From Oscillospiraceae bacterium (GTDB lineage Bacteria; Bacillota; Clostridia; UMGS1840): 64,000 bases of DNA. Both the position numbers and the translations under genes were made by a program. Location of the stretch: NCBI GenBank assembly GCA_015068645.1, contig SVKD01000012.1, forward strand, positions 1 to 64,000, in the 5' to 3' direction. Every line of letters starts with the position of its first letter. Position 1 is the stretch's first letter. This document shows, one piece after another, positions 1 through 7,211 of this stretch. Under the pieces are notes generated by a model, which did not search any database, was not told the origin of the DNA, and saw only the letters and a program-made list of their open reading frames with translations.

Positions 1-2
1 CG

Positions 3-257
3 AACAAGTCTTGTAATCGTATGATGTCGGTATATTATATCTGGTGTGCGGCAGGAAAACCTGCTTGCAGTGCATCTTTGAAATTCACCGACCTTAATAA
101 GCCGGAGCACGAAAACTACAAAGAAGCAATCGCATGGGCGGTAGAGAATGGTATTACCAACGGAACCTCCGATACAACCTTCTCCCCCGGAAAAACCTGT
201 ACCCGTGCTCAAATTGTGACATTCTTGTGGCGTGCGGCACAAAAAGGATTGATTTAG
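3..257 (+). CDS. C-terminal fragment of an SLH-domain surface protein (5' end outside window)
   Basis: The frame is open to the left edge, so this is the tail of a larger gene rather than a complete 78-residue protein. The last ~60 residues form a typical S-layer-homology repeat: FTDL, then YKEAIAWAVENGITNG, then a TFSPGKTCTRAQIVTFLWRAA ending. The residues before it look like the end of a preceding, diverged SLH repeat. SLH domains bind secondary cell-wall polymers and anchor exported proteins to the cell surface. The sequence ends directly after the SLH repeat and is followed by a strong intrinsic terminator. The catalytic or structural part of the protein is not in the window. Confidence 0.8.
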   Translation, partial: NKSCNRMMSVYYIWCAAGKPACSASLKFTDLNKPEHENYKEAIAWAVENGITNGTSDTTFSPGKTCTRAQIVTFLWRAAQKGLI

Positions 258-274
258 GTTATCACAAACAGAGA

Positions 275-309
275 AGTCCCAACCGAATAATCGGTTGGGA
301 CTGTTTTAT
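275..309 (+). terminator. Intrinsic terminator after the SLH gene
   Basis: A perfect 12-bp stem (275-286 with 291-302) closes a 4-base loop and is followed by a T-rich run. It ends the SLH transcript and lies directly next to repeat copy A. Confidence 0.85.
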
Positions 310-379
310 TGTGAATACAACAAGGTTCCGGGGAACCCGACCGCAATCTTTGATTGCGTCATCGGGGCGGGTTCTTATT
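304..379 (+). repeat. Dispersed repeat, copy A (inverted partner at 4340-4415)
   Basis: About 76 bp that reappear in reverse complement at 4340-4415 with about four mismatches. The centre is a hairpin (GCAATC-TTT-GATTGC with flanking CCGA/TCGG pairs). Copy A starts in the T-run of a terminator and contains the stop codon of the truncated MocR-type gene. No transposase is linked to it. It looks like a REP- or MITE-like unit; its identity is unknown. Confidence 0.75.
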
Positions 380-1418
380 TCATATTTCTTCTGATGCGGT
401 TTAAATGCCGTTCAAAATTACCGCTTTTTAAAAATTCTGCCAAGATATATTGGTCTAATACGGGAACGGTGCAGGAGAAGTTGCCTAAAATTTCATCGTA
501 GCGGGGAAGCAGAGATTCCGGCAGAATCAGATACCCGATTCTAATGGCGGGGGAGATGCTTTTAGAAAAGGTATTCATATAAATGACCCGCTGATTGTTG
601 TCTAACGAAAACAGAGATTCAATGGGATTTCCGGGTAGGAAAAACTCGCTGTTAAAATCATCTTCAATGATATATTTTTCATCGTTAGCCCACTGGATGT
701 ATTCATACCGTTTGGATGCAGAGGCAGTTACACCGGACGGATAACTTTGGAAAGGTGTGACGTGAAGAACTTTAAAATCATCCTGACGCAGTGCCTGACG
801 GGTGATACCATCCCGTCCCATGGGCAGTTTTTTCACGCTGACGCCCTCAGCCCGATAGACGGCTTCGATTTTTTCGTAGGACGGGTCTTCAATGCCGTAG
901 GTAATTTCTCTCCCTAACAGTTTTACAACTGTTTCATACAACTGTTCCGAGCCGGACCCGATAATGATACGACGAGGATCCGCCGACATATTGCGGTAAC
1001 GCAGCAGATAGTCAGACAGTGCATTTCTTAAGGCGATTGTCCCTTGATTGGGAGATTTGATAAACAGACGTTCTCCTTGTTCTGACAACACCTTTCGGAC
1101 TGTTTTAAACCACAAGTCGTATTCAAATCGGGGTGCTTTTTCAACGGGTTCTTCCAACGGTAAAAAGGACGCTTTTTTTTGATTGGTGTCAAGTGGTAAC
1201 ACTTCCAAAGATGACACGAAATATCCGCTTTTTTCTTTGGAGGTGATGTATCCCTCTTCTATCAGTAGATACAATGCCTTTTCCACTGTAATCACACTTA
1301 CACCGTAGCGGTCGGAAAGGGTACGCTTGGAAGGGATTTTTTGATTGGGCAGATATTGTCCCGATTGAATTTTATGTTTTAATTCCCGATAGAGGGAAAG
1401 ATATTTTTTGTCTTTCAT
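375..1418 (-). CDS. MocR/PdxR-family GntR-type regulator, C-terminally truncated
   Basis: The N-terminal ~75 residues are a GntR winged helix (QKIPSKRTLSDRYGVS). The rest is a fold-type-I aminotransferase-like domain with the PLP-lysine region TFSKSISPAIRIGY. This is the MocR architecture, which uses PLP as effector, and the gene is divergent from a pyridoxal-type kinase, a common arrangement for PdxR-like control of vitamin B6 genes. The protein is 347 residues, whereas the family is usually about 430-480; it stops at HLNRIRRNMK, where the C-terminal small domain should continue. The stop codon lies inside repeat copy A, so the 3' end appears to have been lost at the repeat. DNA binding could survive, but PLP sensing may be altered. 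It may be a pseudogene. Confidence 0.8.
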   Translation of the reverse strand: MKDKKYLSLYRELKHKIQSGQYLPNQKIPSKRTLSDRYGVSVITVEKALYLLIEEGYITSKEKSGYFVSSLEVLPLDTNQKKASFLPLEEPVEKAPRFEYDLWFKTVRKVLSEQGERLFIKSPNQGTIALRNALSDYLLRYRNMSADPRRIIIGSGSEQLYETVVKLLGREITYGIEDPSYEKIEAVYRAEGVSVKKLPMGRDGITRQALRQDDFKVLHVTPFQSYPSGVTASASKRYEYIQWANDEKYIIEDDFNSEFFLPGNPIESLFSLDNNQRVIYMNTFSKSISPAIRIGYLILPESLLPRYDEILGNFSCTVPVLDQYILAEFLKSGNFERHLNRIRRNMK

Positions 1419-1449
1419 CTGGTCTTATAAAAAACTCCTGTTTTGATTA

Positions 1450-1478
1450 TTTACTTATGTTCAGATTTTTATTATAAT
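1450..1478 (+). promoter_or_regulatory. Probable sigma-A promoter of the pyridoxamine kinase gene
   Basis: A TTTACT -35-like hexamer (1450-1455), a 17-bp spacer and a perfect TATAAT (1473-1478). It sits in the 94-bp divergent region between the MocR-type regulator and the kinase, where the regulator would be expected to bind. I see no certain operator. Confidence 0.55.
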
Positions 1479-1512
1479 AGATTTATCTTAAAATGTAAAG
1501 AGGTTTTTTGAA

Positions 1513-2340
1513 ATGAACTATAAAAGAATTTTGACGATTCAGGATATTTCCTGCGTAGGGCAATGCTCCCTGACGGTGGCGCTTCCCATTTTATCTGCTT
1601 GCGGATTGGAAACAGCCATTCTTCCTTCTGCAGTGCTTTCTACCCATACTGCAGGATTTTCGGGATTTACCTTCCGTGATCTGGCGGACGATATGCCTTC
1701 TATTTTAGACCATTGGAAGAAAGAAAACATTCAATTTGAAGCTGTTTATACCGGTTACTTAGGTTCCCTGCAGCAGATTGACTACGTGCTGGATATTTTT
1801 GCCGGTACCAAAACTGAGTCTGCCCGTCTGATTGTGGACCCTGCTATGGCAGACAACGGTTCCTTGTATTCCATTTTTGATATGGATTATGTGAATGCAA
1901 TGAAACGTCTTTGTGAAAAAGCAGATTACTTACTTCCCAACATCACCGAAGCCTGTTTCTTAACAGGCATGGAATATAAAACCGAATATGACAGAGCCTA
2001 TATTGATGAAATGCTTGATAAATTGGTTGCATTAGGCACCAAAAATGTGATTTTAACAGGTGTTTCCTACAAAGAGGGAACCACGGGTGTTGTGGTATAT
2101 GAAAACGGTGAATATCAGTATTACGAGCATCCCTTCCTGCCCAATAGCTGTCACGGAACAGGAGACATTTATGCCTCCGCTTTTGTGGGTGCTCTGATGA
2201 GAGGAAAATCTTCTTTTGAAGCCGCAAAAATTGCAGCGGAATATGTGCTGGAATGTATCCGCATTACCGCCGAGCTTCCCAATCATTGGTACGGTGCCGC
2301 TTTTGAACCTGCTCTTCCCAAACTGATTTCTATGCTTTAA
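1513..2340 (+). CDS. pdxK: Pyridoxamine/pyridoxal kinase (PdxK/PdxY family)
   Basis: A 275-residue ribokinase-superfamily enzyme that phosphorylates pyridoxal, pyridoxamine or pyridoxine with ATP to make the PLP-pathway vitamers (salvage). Family features seen are the N-terminal ILTIQDISCVGQCSL segment, the STHTAGFSG substrate region, YTGYLGS, VDPAMADNG and the C-terminal anion-hole/catalytic segment NSCHGTGDIYAS with the catalytic Asp in GTGD. The start is ATG with GAGG nine bases upstream. It is divergent from the truncated MocR-type gene, which supports a vitamin B6 role. It is monocistronic, with a terminator at 2395-2428. Some clostridial members also phosphorylate hydroxymethylpyrimidine, so exact substrate preference is open. 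The symbol is by family. Confidence 0.88.
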   Translation: MNYKRILTIQDISCVGQCSLTVALPILSACGLETAILPSAVLSTHTAGFSGFTFRDLADDMPSILDHWKKENIQFEAVYTGYLGSLQQIDYVLDIFAGTKTESARLIVDPAMADNGSLYSIFDMDYVNAMKRLCEKADYLLPNITEACFLTGMEYKTEYDRAYIDEMLDKLVALGTKNVILTGVSYKEGTTGVVVYENGEYQYYEHPFLPNSCHGTGDIYASAFVGALMRGKSSFEAAKIAAEYVLECIRITAELPNHWYGAAFEPALPKLISML

Positions 2341-2394
2341 TCAAATCATAACAGAATAGATCGTAACATGGTAGCCAGACTCATAAATCTTCTG

Positions 2395-2428
2395 AAAAAG
2401 ACATCTTTTTGGAGATGTCTTTTTTTTG
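2395..2428 (+). terminator. Intrinsic terminator after the pyridoxamine kinase gene
   Basis: The inverted repeat AGACATCT/AGATGTCT with a 5-base loop, followed by a long T-run. Confidence 0.85.
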
Positions 2429-2453
2429 TAAAATATAAAAAGTGATAAAAGGA

Positions 2454-2482
2454 TTGATTTTTTTAAAAAGATATGTTACAAT
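2454..2482 (+). promoter_or_regulatory. Probable promoter of first zinc-ribbon gene
   Basis: TTGATT (2454-2459), 17-bp spacer, TACAAT (2477-2482). The same TTGATT-17-TATAAT arrangement precedes the third paralogue at 4508-4536. Confidence 0.55.
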
Positions 2483-2565
2483 TTTACTGTATATCGTGAG
2501 ATGTATGTATGAAACTTCTCACCGGTTATAAAACTTATGAAGAAATGATTTAGGAGGCGATTGTT

Positions 2566-3351
2566 GTGATTTGCAGAAACTGTGGAAAAGAACAGTCATC
2601 CAACGACCGATTCTGTACTGATTGCGGAGCACCGTTAAATGTGGGTACTCCCGTATCAAACCCCATGCCCAATCCGGTACCTGTTACTCCCAATAATCAA
2701 AGCCGGAATTTAACGATTGCTTTGATTGTGGTGTCTGTTGTAGCATTGGTTGTGATTTTTTGTTTGTTAATCTTCCGAACCAATCAACCCATATATCCCA
2801 ATGGCGATACCTCTGGTGCTGTGGTTGCGTCGGCAGAACCCAGTCCCACTCCCGAAGCTACAAGTTCTCCGACACCCGCACCTACGGAAACTCCGGAGCC
2901 CACTGCCGAGCCTACTGCGAAACCTACTCCGGATCCCACTTCGGATCCTACTCCGCTTCCTACACAGGCGCCTACTCCGGTACCAACACCGGCAGCCACC
3001 CCGGTACCCACTCCGAATCAGCGGTATCAGCAGAAGAATCAGTATCTCACCACCGCCAGTGGTATTGAAATCTATTCCCAGAATTACTTGGATTATGCAA
3101 CCGAATCTGAGATGGCTTACGAATCAGGCATTGTGTTTAACAAATGGGATGTTTTATTAAATGATGTGTACCAGTATCTGAAAGGAATCATGTCCTCGTC
3201 TGATTTCAAAGCGTTAGAGGCAGACGAATTGAACTGGATTGTGGCAAAAGAAGCAGAGATGAAAACGGTATCTGACCAGACTTCCAAAAACCTGATTGGA
3301 ATTTCTTACACCAAAGACCGTTGTTATTATCTGATTTCCTTAATTAACTAA
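2566..3351 (+). CDS. Zinc-ribbon membrane protein with Pro/Thr linker and LprI-like (DUF1311-type) domain
   Basis: 261 residues starting at GTG with TAGGAGG seven bases upstream. An N-terminal zinc ribbon has two CxxC pairs (C3/C6 and C17/C20), followed by one transmembrane helix at about 49-70, a long PT(P)-rich linker at about 88-150, and a C-terminal domain. The C-terminal domain contains LNDVYQYLKGIM and ELNWIVAKEAE, a pattern like the LprI/DUF1311 family (lysozyme-inhibitor-like) but without its usual cysteines. Topology is probably zinc ribbon inside and the rest outside. It shares the N-terminal layout, ribosome site and linker type with the next two genes but has a different outer domain. 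The function is unknown. Confidence 0.75.
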   Translation: MICRNCGKEQSSNDRFCTDCGAPLNVGTPVSNPMPNPVPVTPNNQSRNLTIALIVVSVVALVVIFCLLIFRTNQPIYPNGDTSGAVVASAEPSPTPEATSSPTPAPTETPEPTAEPTAKPTPDPTSDPTPLPTQAPTPVPTPAATPVPTPNQRYQQKNQYLTTASGIEIYSQNYLDYATESEMAYESGIVFNKWDVLLNDVYQYLKGIMSSSDFKALEADELNWIVAKEAEMKTVSDQTSKNLIGISYTKDRCYYLISLIN

Positions 3352-3355
3352 CCAA

Positions 3356-3391
3356 TCAAAAGGAGTTATTCCATGGGATAACTCCTTTTTA
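3356..3391 (+). terminator. Intrinsic terminator after first zinc-ribbon gene
   Basis: AAGGAGTTAT/ATAACTCCTT stem with a T-run. A near-copy of this hairpin follows the second paralogue at 4411-4446, so terminators were duplicated along with the genes. Confidence 0.8.
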
Positions 3392-3526
3392 GAATAATTA
3401 TGTTTTGTCATTTTATCCCTTGATTGATTAAGGGGAACGCGTTATCATGAAAAAGGTTAAAAATGAACTTTTTTCATGTTGAAAAAGACAACCAGGTTGT
3501 GATTATTTTTTAGGAGGCGATGATTT

Positions 3527-4339
3527 TTGTTTTGTAAACATTGTGCTAATCAACTGACATCTAATGACCGGATTTGCCCCGTTTGCGGCCATCCGGTAGG
3601 AGAAATTGTTTCGGTTGCTAAGAAGAAAAATCCAACCCAAGTTCTGTTGATTTTGGTGTTGGTTACTTTAATTATGGCTCTGGTTGTGGTTTCTTTGTTG
3701 ATTGTTTATAAAATCAATAGAGAGCCGTATGAACCGGGACACCAGGTCGTGATTGTGAATCCTACTCCCGAACCGACTGCAGAGGCTACTTCTACACCTA
3801 CTCCTACAGAGAGTCCTACGCCATCTCCCAGTCCTACTCCTACACCAACCGCAACACCTGCTCCCTCGCAGACGCCTACACCTACACCTATGCCAACCCC
3901 AACTTTTAATCCTGCTCCTTCACAGGAAAACGGTCCTTATCAGACGTATGTGAATCGGGAATACGGTTTTTCCTGTGTTTATCCCTCGGATTTCTATTCG
4001 ATAACGCCTCAAGGGGAGGATGCGGTGAAAACCTATATTTCGGCGGATTCCACTGCTGTGATGACCATTCGTGCAGTATGGAATACAGGAGGCTTGACAC
4101 TTGATGATGTGTATGAAGATTTTCAAAATTCATATGGTGCCAACATTACGTATCATCCCAGGGAAGAAACCTGGTATGCTGCAAAAGTTGAATGGGGAGA
4201 CCGTTCCTTCTATCGGAAGCTCTTTTTGAAAAACGGAATGATTTGCTGTATGGATTTTGAATATCAAACGAAAGATCTGGATATTTACGGACCTCATATT
4301 GAATATATTGAAGACCATTTTACCACGAAAATTGATTAA
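3527..4339 (+). CDS. Zinc-ribbon membrane protein with Pro/Thr linker and PsbP-like outer domain (paralogue 2)
   Basis: 270 residues from a TTG start with TAGGAGG nine bases upstream; no ATG is placed near this ribosome site. The zinc ribbon is C3/C6 and C17/C20, the transmembrane helix is about 39-61, and a PT-rich linker spans about 79-133. The C-terminal ~130 residues begin YVNREYGFSCVYPSDF, a pattern seen in PsbP/Mog1-like lipoprotein domains. The first ~65 residues are almost identical to those of the next gene and the outer domains are clearly related, so the two arose by tandem duplication. Repeat copy B begins directly after its stop codon. Function unknown; probably a cell-envelope protein. 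Confidence 0.75.
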   Translation: MFCKHCANQLTSNDRICPVCGHPVGEIVSVAKKKNPTQVLLILVLVTLIMALVVVSLLIVYKINREPYEPGHQVVIVNPTPEPTAEATSTPTPTESPTPSPSPTPTPTATPAPSQTPTPTPMPTPTFNPAPSQENGPYQTYVNREYGFSCVYPSDFYSITPQGEDAVKTYISADSTAVMTIRAVWNTGGLTLDDVYEDFQNSYGANITYHPREETWYAAKVEWGDRSFYRKLFLKNGMICCMDFEYQTKDLDIYGPHIEYIEDHFTTKID

Positions 4340-4415
4340 ATAAGAACCAGACCCGATGACGCAATCAAAGATTGCGGTCGGATGCCCCGGAACCTTGTTG
4401 TATTCACAATAAAAA
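4340..4415 (-). repeat. Dispersed repeat, copy B (inverted relative to copy A)
   Basis: Reverse complement of 304-379 with about four mismatches. As in copy A, one end abuts a terminator hairpin (4411-4446) and the other abuts the end of a coding region. Confidence 0.75.
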
Positions 4416-4446
4416 AAGGAGTTATCCTATTGGATAACTCCTTTTT
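4411..4446 (+). terminator. Intrinsic terminator after second zinc-ribbon gene
   Basis: AAAAAGGAGTTATCC/GGATAACTCCTTTTT with a 4-base loop; it could work in both directions. It is the same stem family as 3356-3391. Confidence 0.8.
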
Positions 4447-4507
4447 TGGAATGAGTAAGATTTTTTTGTTTTATTGGGTAATTTGTGGTAAAATCACAGA
4501 AAAAAGA

Positions 4508-4536
4508 TTGATTTATCGGAATCTGTATGATATAAT
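4508..4536 (+). promoter_or_regulatory. Probable promoter of third zinc-ribbon gene
   Basis: TTGATT (4508-4513), 17-bp spacer, TATAAT (4531-4536). Confidence 0.6.
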
Positions 4537-4613
4537 AAGAATGATTTATATCAAATTTCTATTGTATATTGTTTTTGAGAACGGATCATGAACATTTTTA
4601 GGAGGCGATGATT

Positions 4614-5423
4614 TTGTTTTGTAAAAATTGTGGTAATCAACTGACATCCAATGACCGAGTTTGCCCTGTTTGCGGCCATCCGGTAGGAGAAGTTGTTTCG
4701 GTTGCTAAGAAGAAAAATCCAACCCAAGTTCTGTTGATTTTGGTGTTGGTCACTTTAATTATGGCTTTGGTTGTGGTTTCTTTGTTGATTGTTTATAAAA
4801 TCAACAAAGATCCGGGTAACACCGGCGGCACCCCTGTGGTGATTGTGACGCCTACTCCCGAACCGACTGCAGAGGTTACTGCTACTCCCAGTCCGACTCC
4901 CACAGAGAGTCCTACTCCGTCTCCCAGTCCGACGCCAACGCCTACCCCGACACCTACTCCCACTCCCACGCCGACGCCTACTTCTACTCCTTCGTCTTCC
5001 CGTGAAATAGATACCTATTATACGTATACCAATAGGGAATATGGATTTGCCAGTGCATACCCCGCAAACTTCTATTCTGTGACCCCCAGCGGTGTGAATG
5101 CAGTAAAAACCTATGTGTCGGAAGATTCCACTGCCACGATGACAATCCGCGCTACTTGGAATACAAGTGGAATGTCTGTCCAGGATACTTTGGATGACTT
5201 ATATGCGGAATATGGTGGAGACGTAAACTACGAGGATCACGGCGAAACTTGGTATGCTGCAGCGGTAACAAGAGCAGGCGGAGCTCGTTCATTATACCGG
5301 AAGCTTTTTGTGAAAAACGGTATGATTTGTTGTTTGGATTTTGAATACAACATCAGCGATTACGATATTTATCAGCCTTGTCTGGAATATCTGGAAAATC
5401 ACTTTACTACGAAAATCAATTAA
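4614..5423 (+). CDS. Zinc-ribbon membrane protein with Pro/Thr linker and PsbP-like outer domain (paralogue 3)
   Basis: 269 residues if the TTG at 4614 is used. An in-frame ATG at 4608 lies only three bases after GGAGG, too close for initiation, while the TTG matches the start of paralogue 2 exactly. It has a zinc ribbon with two CxxC pairs, a transmembrane helix at about 39-61, a PT-rich linker built on near-perfect 6-base repeats, and an outer domain starting [16 protein letters not shown]. The DNA repeat in the linker could change length in frame by slippage. It is the tandem duplicate of the preceding gene. Function unknown; envelope location inferred. Confidence 0.75.
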   Translation: MFCKNCGNQLTSNDRVCPVCGHPVGEVVSVAKKKNPTQVLLILVLVTLIMALVVVSLLIVYKINKDPGNTGGTPVVIVTPTPEPTAEVTATPSPTPTESPTPSPSPTPTPTPTPTPTPTPTPTSTPSSSREIDTYYTYTNREYGFASAYPANFYSVTPSGVNAVKTYVSEDSTATMTIRATWNTSGMSVQDTLDDLYAEYGGDVNYEDHGETWYAAAVTRAGGARSLYRKLFVKNGMICCLDFEYNISDYDIYQPCLEYLENHFTTKIN

Positions 5424-5436
5424 GACATATCTTTAT

Positions 5437-5476
5437 AAAAAGAACGGCAATTCAGATAGAATAGCCGTTCTTTTTT
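5437..5476 (+). terminator. Intrinsic terminator at the left edge of the restriction-modification island
   Basis: GAACGGC...GCCGTTC stem with a T-run. The hairpin at 9481-9520 on the other side of the island shares the GAACGG/CCGTTC stem and the flanking AAAAG/CTTTTTT. Confidence 0.8.
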
Positions 5477-5547
5477 AGTCCTCTGTTTGATTAGAATGAA
5501 AAAAGACTACTCCGAAGAATAGTCTTTTTTACTTGGATAAGAATGCA
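5477..5547. repeat. Degenerate copy of the tRNA-Leu-associated repeat (left island border)
   Basis: AGTCCTCTGTTT (5477-5488) is identical to 9881-9892 in the right-hand repeat array. It is followed in the same order by ATTA, a GA-rich start, a terminator-type hairpin (5499-5530, GACTA/TAGTC) with a T-run, and GGATAAGA (5535-5542), matching the GGATAAGAG of the tRNA 3' end. This suggests a worn copy of the same unit on the left side of the restriction-modification genes. Confidence 0.5.
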
Positions 5548-5638
5548 TATTTTGATACAAATTGTTCTACTTGTATGACCGACTCTTTACTGACCTTCAT
5601 TTTCGAATGTGTGACCATCACTCTATTTTATGATACTT

Positions 5639-5675
5639 ATTGTATGTAGACTAATTGTATTCAAAAACATATAAT
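5639..5675 (+). promoter_or_regulatory. Promoter and candidate controller-protein operator
   Basis: A perfect TATAAT (5670-5675) has no good -35 hexamer at 16-18 bp, which fits an activator-dependent promoter. Two direct ATTGTAT repeats (5639-5645 and 5654-5660, 15 bp apart) lie just upstream and are candidate binding sites for the adjacent controller protein. Inferred, not proven. Confidence 0.4.
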
Positions 5676-5697
5676 GTATATGATGGGAGGCGTATAT

Positions 5698-5916
5698 ATG
5701 GATATAGTTAAAGTTTTCGGAAACAACTTAAAGAAATATCGTACTGCTATGAATATTTCGCAAGAATCGTTTGCTGACAAATGCGGTATGCACCGTACTT
5801 ATATCAGCGCTATTGAGTGCTACAGAAGAAGTATTTCTCTAGAGAACATTCAGCGTATTGCCGAAGCACTTGAAATCGAAACTTATAAATTATTTTTGGA
5901 GGATGAGATCAAATGA
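5698..5916 (+). CDS. XRE-family controller (C) protein of the restriction-modification system
   Basis: 72 residues from the ATG at 5698, chosen because GGGAGG lies eight bases upstream; an upstream in-frame ATG at 5674 has no ribosome site. The protein is almost entirely a helix-turn-helix: SQESFADKCGMHRTYISAIE, followed by RRSISLENIQRIAEALEIE. The HRTYIS-IE segment is typical of restriction-modification C proteins, small dimeric regulators that first activate and later repress their own promoter and so delay nuclease synthesis. The next gene starts four bases before this one ends (ATGA-type overlap), so controller and nuclease are co-transcribed and translationally coupled. Confidence 0.85.
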   Translation: MDIVKVFGNNLKKYRTAMNISQESFADKCGMHRTYISAIECYRRSISLENIQRIAEALEIETYKLFLEDEIK

Positions 5917-6644
5917 AAGAACTAATGATAGAATTAAATAATTTGCGAAAAAAGTCCAATGGCGATACCAGCATCATTAAATCCATTGAAGATGAAAAGG
6001 CACTTTTTCCTTTTAGTGTTGAAAATAGACTGTTAGCATATTACTTGGCAATAGGCGAAATTACATATGAAAGATATTCACAATTAAATACCGAGTATTG
6101 TGAGCGAAATAAATATTTGGATCTGTTTGATATGGCTCCTCGTACCTACGGGCAGACTTGGGGAGAGCAACACGTTCGCACACTATTTCCGCAGTTTGTA
6201 AAAGCAACTAAAGAAAATGTTTCTGCAGAGTACCCTGCATTTGATGGTGAATTTGATTTATGGCTTGACGGAATTCGTATTGAAGTAAAAGCCTGTCGTG
6301 CAAACAGCACAAACGCAGGTGGCAGTTTAGCAAGCAGAGCGTATTTACATTCCGAAGCAAAAGCTGCTGGATTCAAGTATCACTATCAGCAGTTAAAACC
6401 TGCTTGTTGCGATGTTTTCATTTGGATCGGTACTTGCCGTGACGAATTGATTTATTGGGTTCTCACAAGCGAGGAACTTCAAAGAACTGGAAAACTTGGT
6501 CCCCAGCATCGTAACGAAAATACGGGTATTGCAGGTGTTGAAGTGTTTGAAGGACAAGTTTTTATGACCGAAGAAGAATTATCTCCATTTCTGGTTGACG
6601 AAAAAGATATTTTAGAAATTGTTCGTCGAAAAGGTAAAAAATAA
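5913..6644 (+). CDS. Type II restriction endonuclease candidate (PD-(D/E)XK fold)
   Basis: 243 residues, overlapping the controller gene. The central motif is FDGEFDLWLDG followed by IRIEVKACR, giving acidic residues D111/D115 and the E124-V-K126 pair of a PD-(D/E)XK metal-dependent nuclease core. The C-terminal part has a DVFIWIGTC beta strand and a basic tail. I do not recognise the exact specificity family. Genetic context (controller protein upstream, DNA adenine methyltransferase on the opposite strand) makes it the main candidate for the DNA-cleaving subunit. The island is more AT-rich than the neighbouring genes, which fits horizontal transfer. Confidence 0.7.
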   Translation: MKELMIELNNLRKKSNGDTSIIKSIEDEKALFPFSVENRLLAYYLAIGEITYERYSQLNTEYCERNKYLDLFDMAPRTYGQTWGEQHVRTLFPQFVKATKENVSAEYPAFDGEFDLWLDGIRIEVKACRANSTNAGGSLASRAYLHSEAKAAGFKYHYQQLKPACCDVFIWIGTCRDELIYWVLTSEELQRTGKLGPQHRNENTGIAGVEVFEGQVFMTEEELSPFLVDEKDILEIVRRKGKK

Positions 6645-6668
6645 GTATTTTTTAAAAGGAGTTGTTGT

Positions 6669-7211
6669 ATGGCAGATAAAAAGAAACTTGAGCAATTCAT
6701 AAATGGCATATTTAGTTTGGGTACAAATTTCGGTGAACTCGCCCAGTTAATGATTAAGGAGTTGGAGAAATTCACTCCGGCAGATGGGAAGTATTTTGAC
6801 CTGTTGGATTCAAAAAACCAAAAGATAGAAGCGAAGTTCTCACGAGCTAAGAAAAAACTCAAACCGCTGAAAAAATCTAATATAATTGACCTTTGTTTGA
6901 ATTCCGCATCGGATTCAAGGGTTTTGACTGAAGCTGAGGCTACGAATATAACATTCGATTGCAACATACAACAAATCAAACCCTCCGAATTCGATATTCT
7001 TTACTACGGAATCTTTTTCAAAGATAAAATTGTAATCTTCAAAGCTCAAAGCGACATTGTCCCTAATATGCCCGGATATTCAATTCAGCACAAAGGTGGT
7101 ACTGAGTATCAATTCCATATAAACAAATCAAACTATGCCGAACATAAAAAGAAGTATTTTCATAAGGAATTAACCTACTCTCAACTACTTGCATTATTTG
7201 AGAAAAAATAA
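6669..7211 (+). CDS. Second nuclease-like protein of the restriction-modification locus (unrecognised)
   Basis: 180 residues starting at ATG after AAAAGGAG. The segment YFDLLDSKNQ followed by KIEAKFSRA has the spacing of a PD-(D/E)XK core (D44/D47, then E54-A-K56), preceded by an acidic helix (ELAQLMIKELE). A second strand-like stretch is EFDILYYGIFF. It is 24 bases behind the first nuclease and in the same operon, and its last 18 bases overlap the 3' end of the convergent methyltransferase gene. It may be a second endonuclease subunit, a nicking partner, or the true endonuclease with the upstream gene as an accessory. I do not recognise the family by name. Confidence 0.6.
   Translation: MADKKKLEQFINGIFSLGTNFGELAQLMIKELEKFTPADGKYFDLLDSKNQKIEAKFSRAKKKLKPLKKSNIIDLCLNSASDSRVLTEAEATNITFDCNIQQIKPSEFDILYYGIFFKDKIVIFKAQSDIVPNMPGYSIQHKGGTEYQFHINKSNYAEHKKKYFHKELTYSQLLALFEKK

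Noticed and set aside
2760-3160. Overlapping frames across the Pro/Thr linker
   Set aside because: They arise from the biased six-base repeats of the linker and lack ribosome sites.
304-4415. Composite transposon or insertion sequence
   Set aside because: The inverted repeats enclose no transposase, and no target-site duplication was seen.
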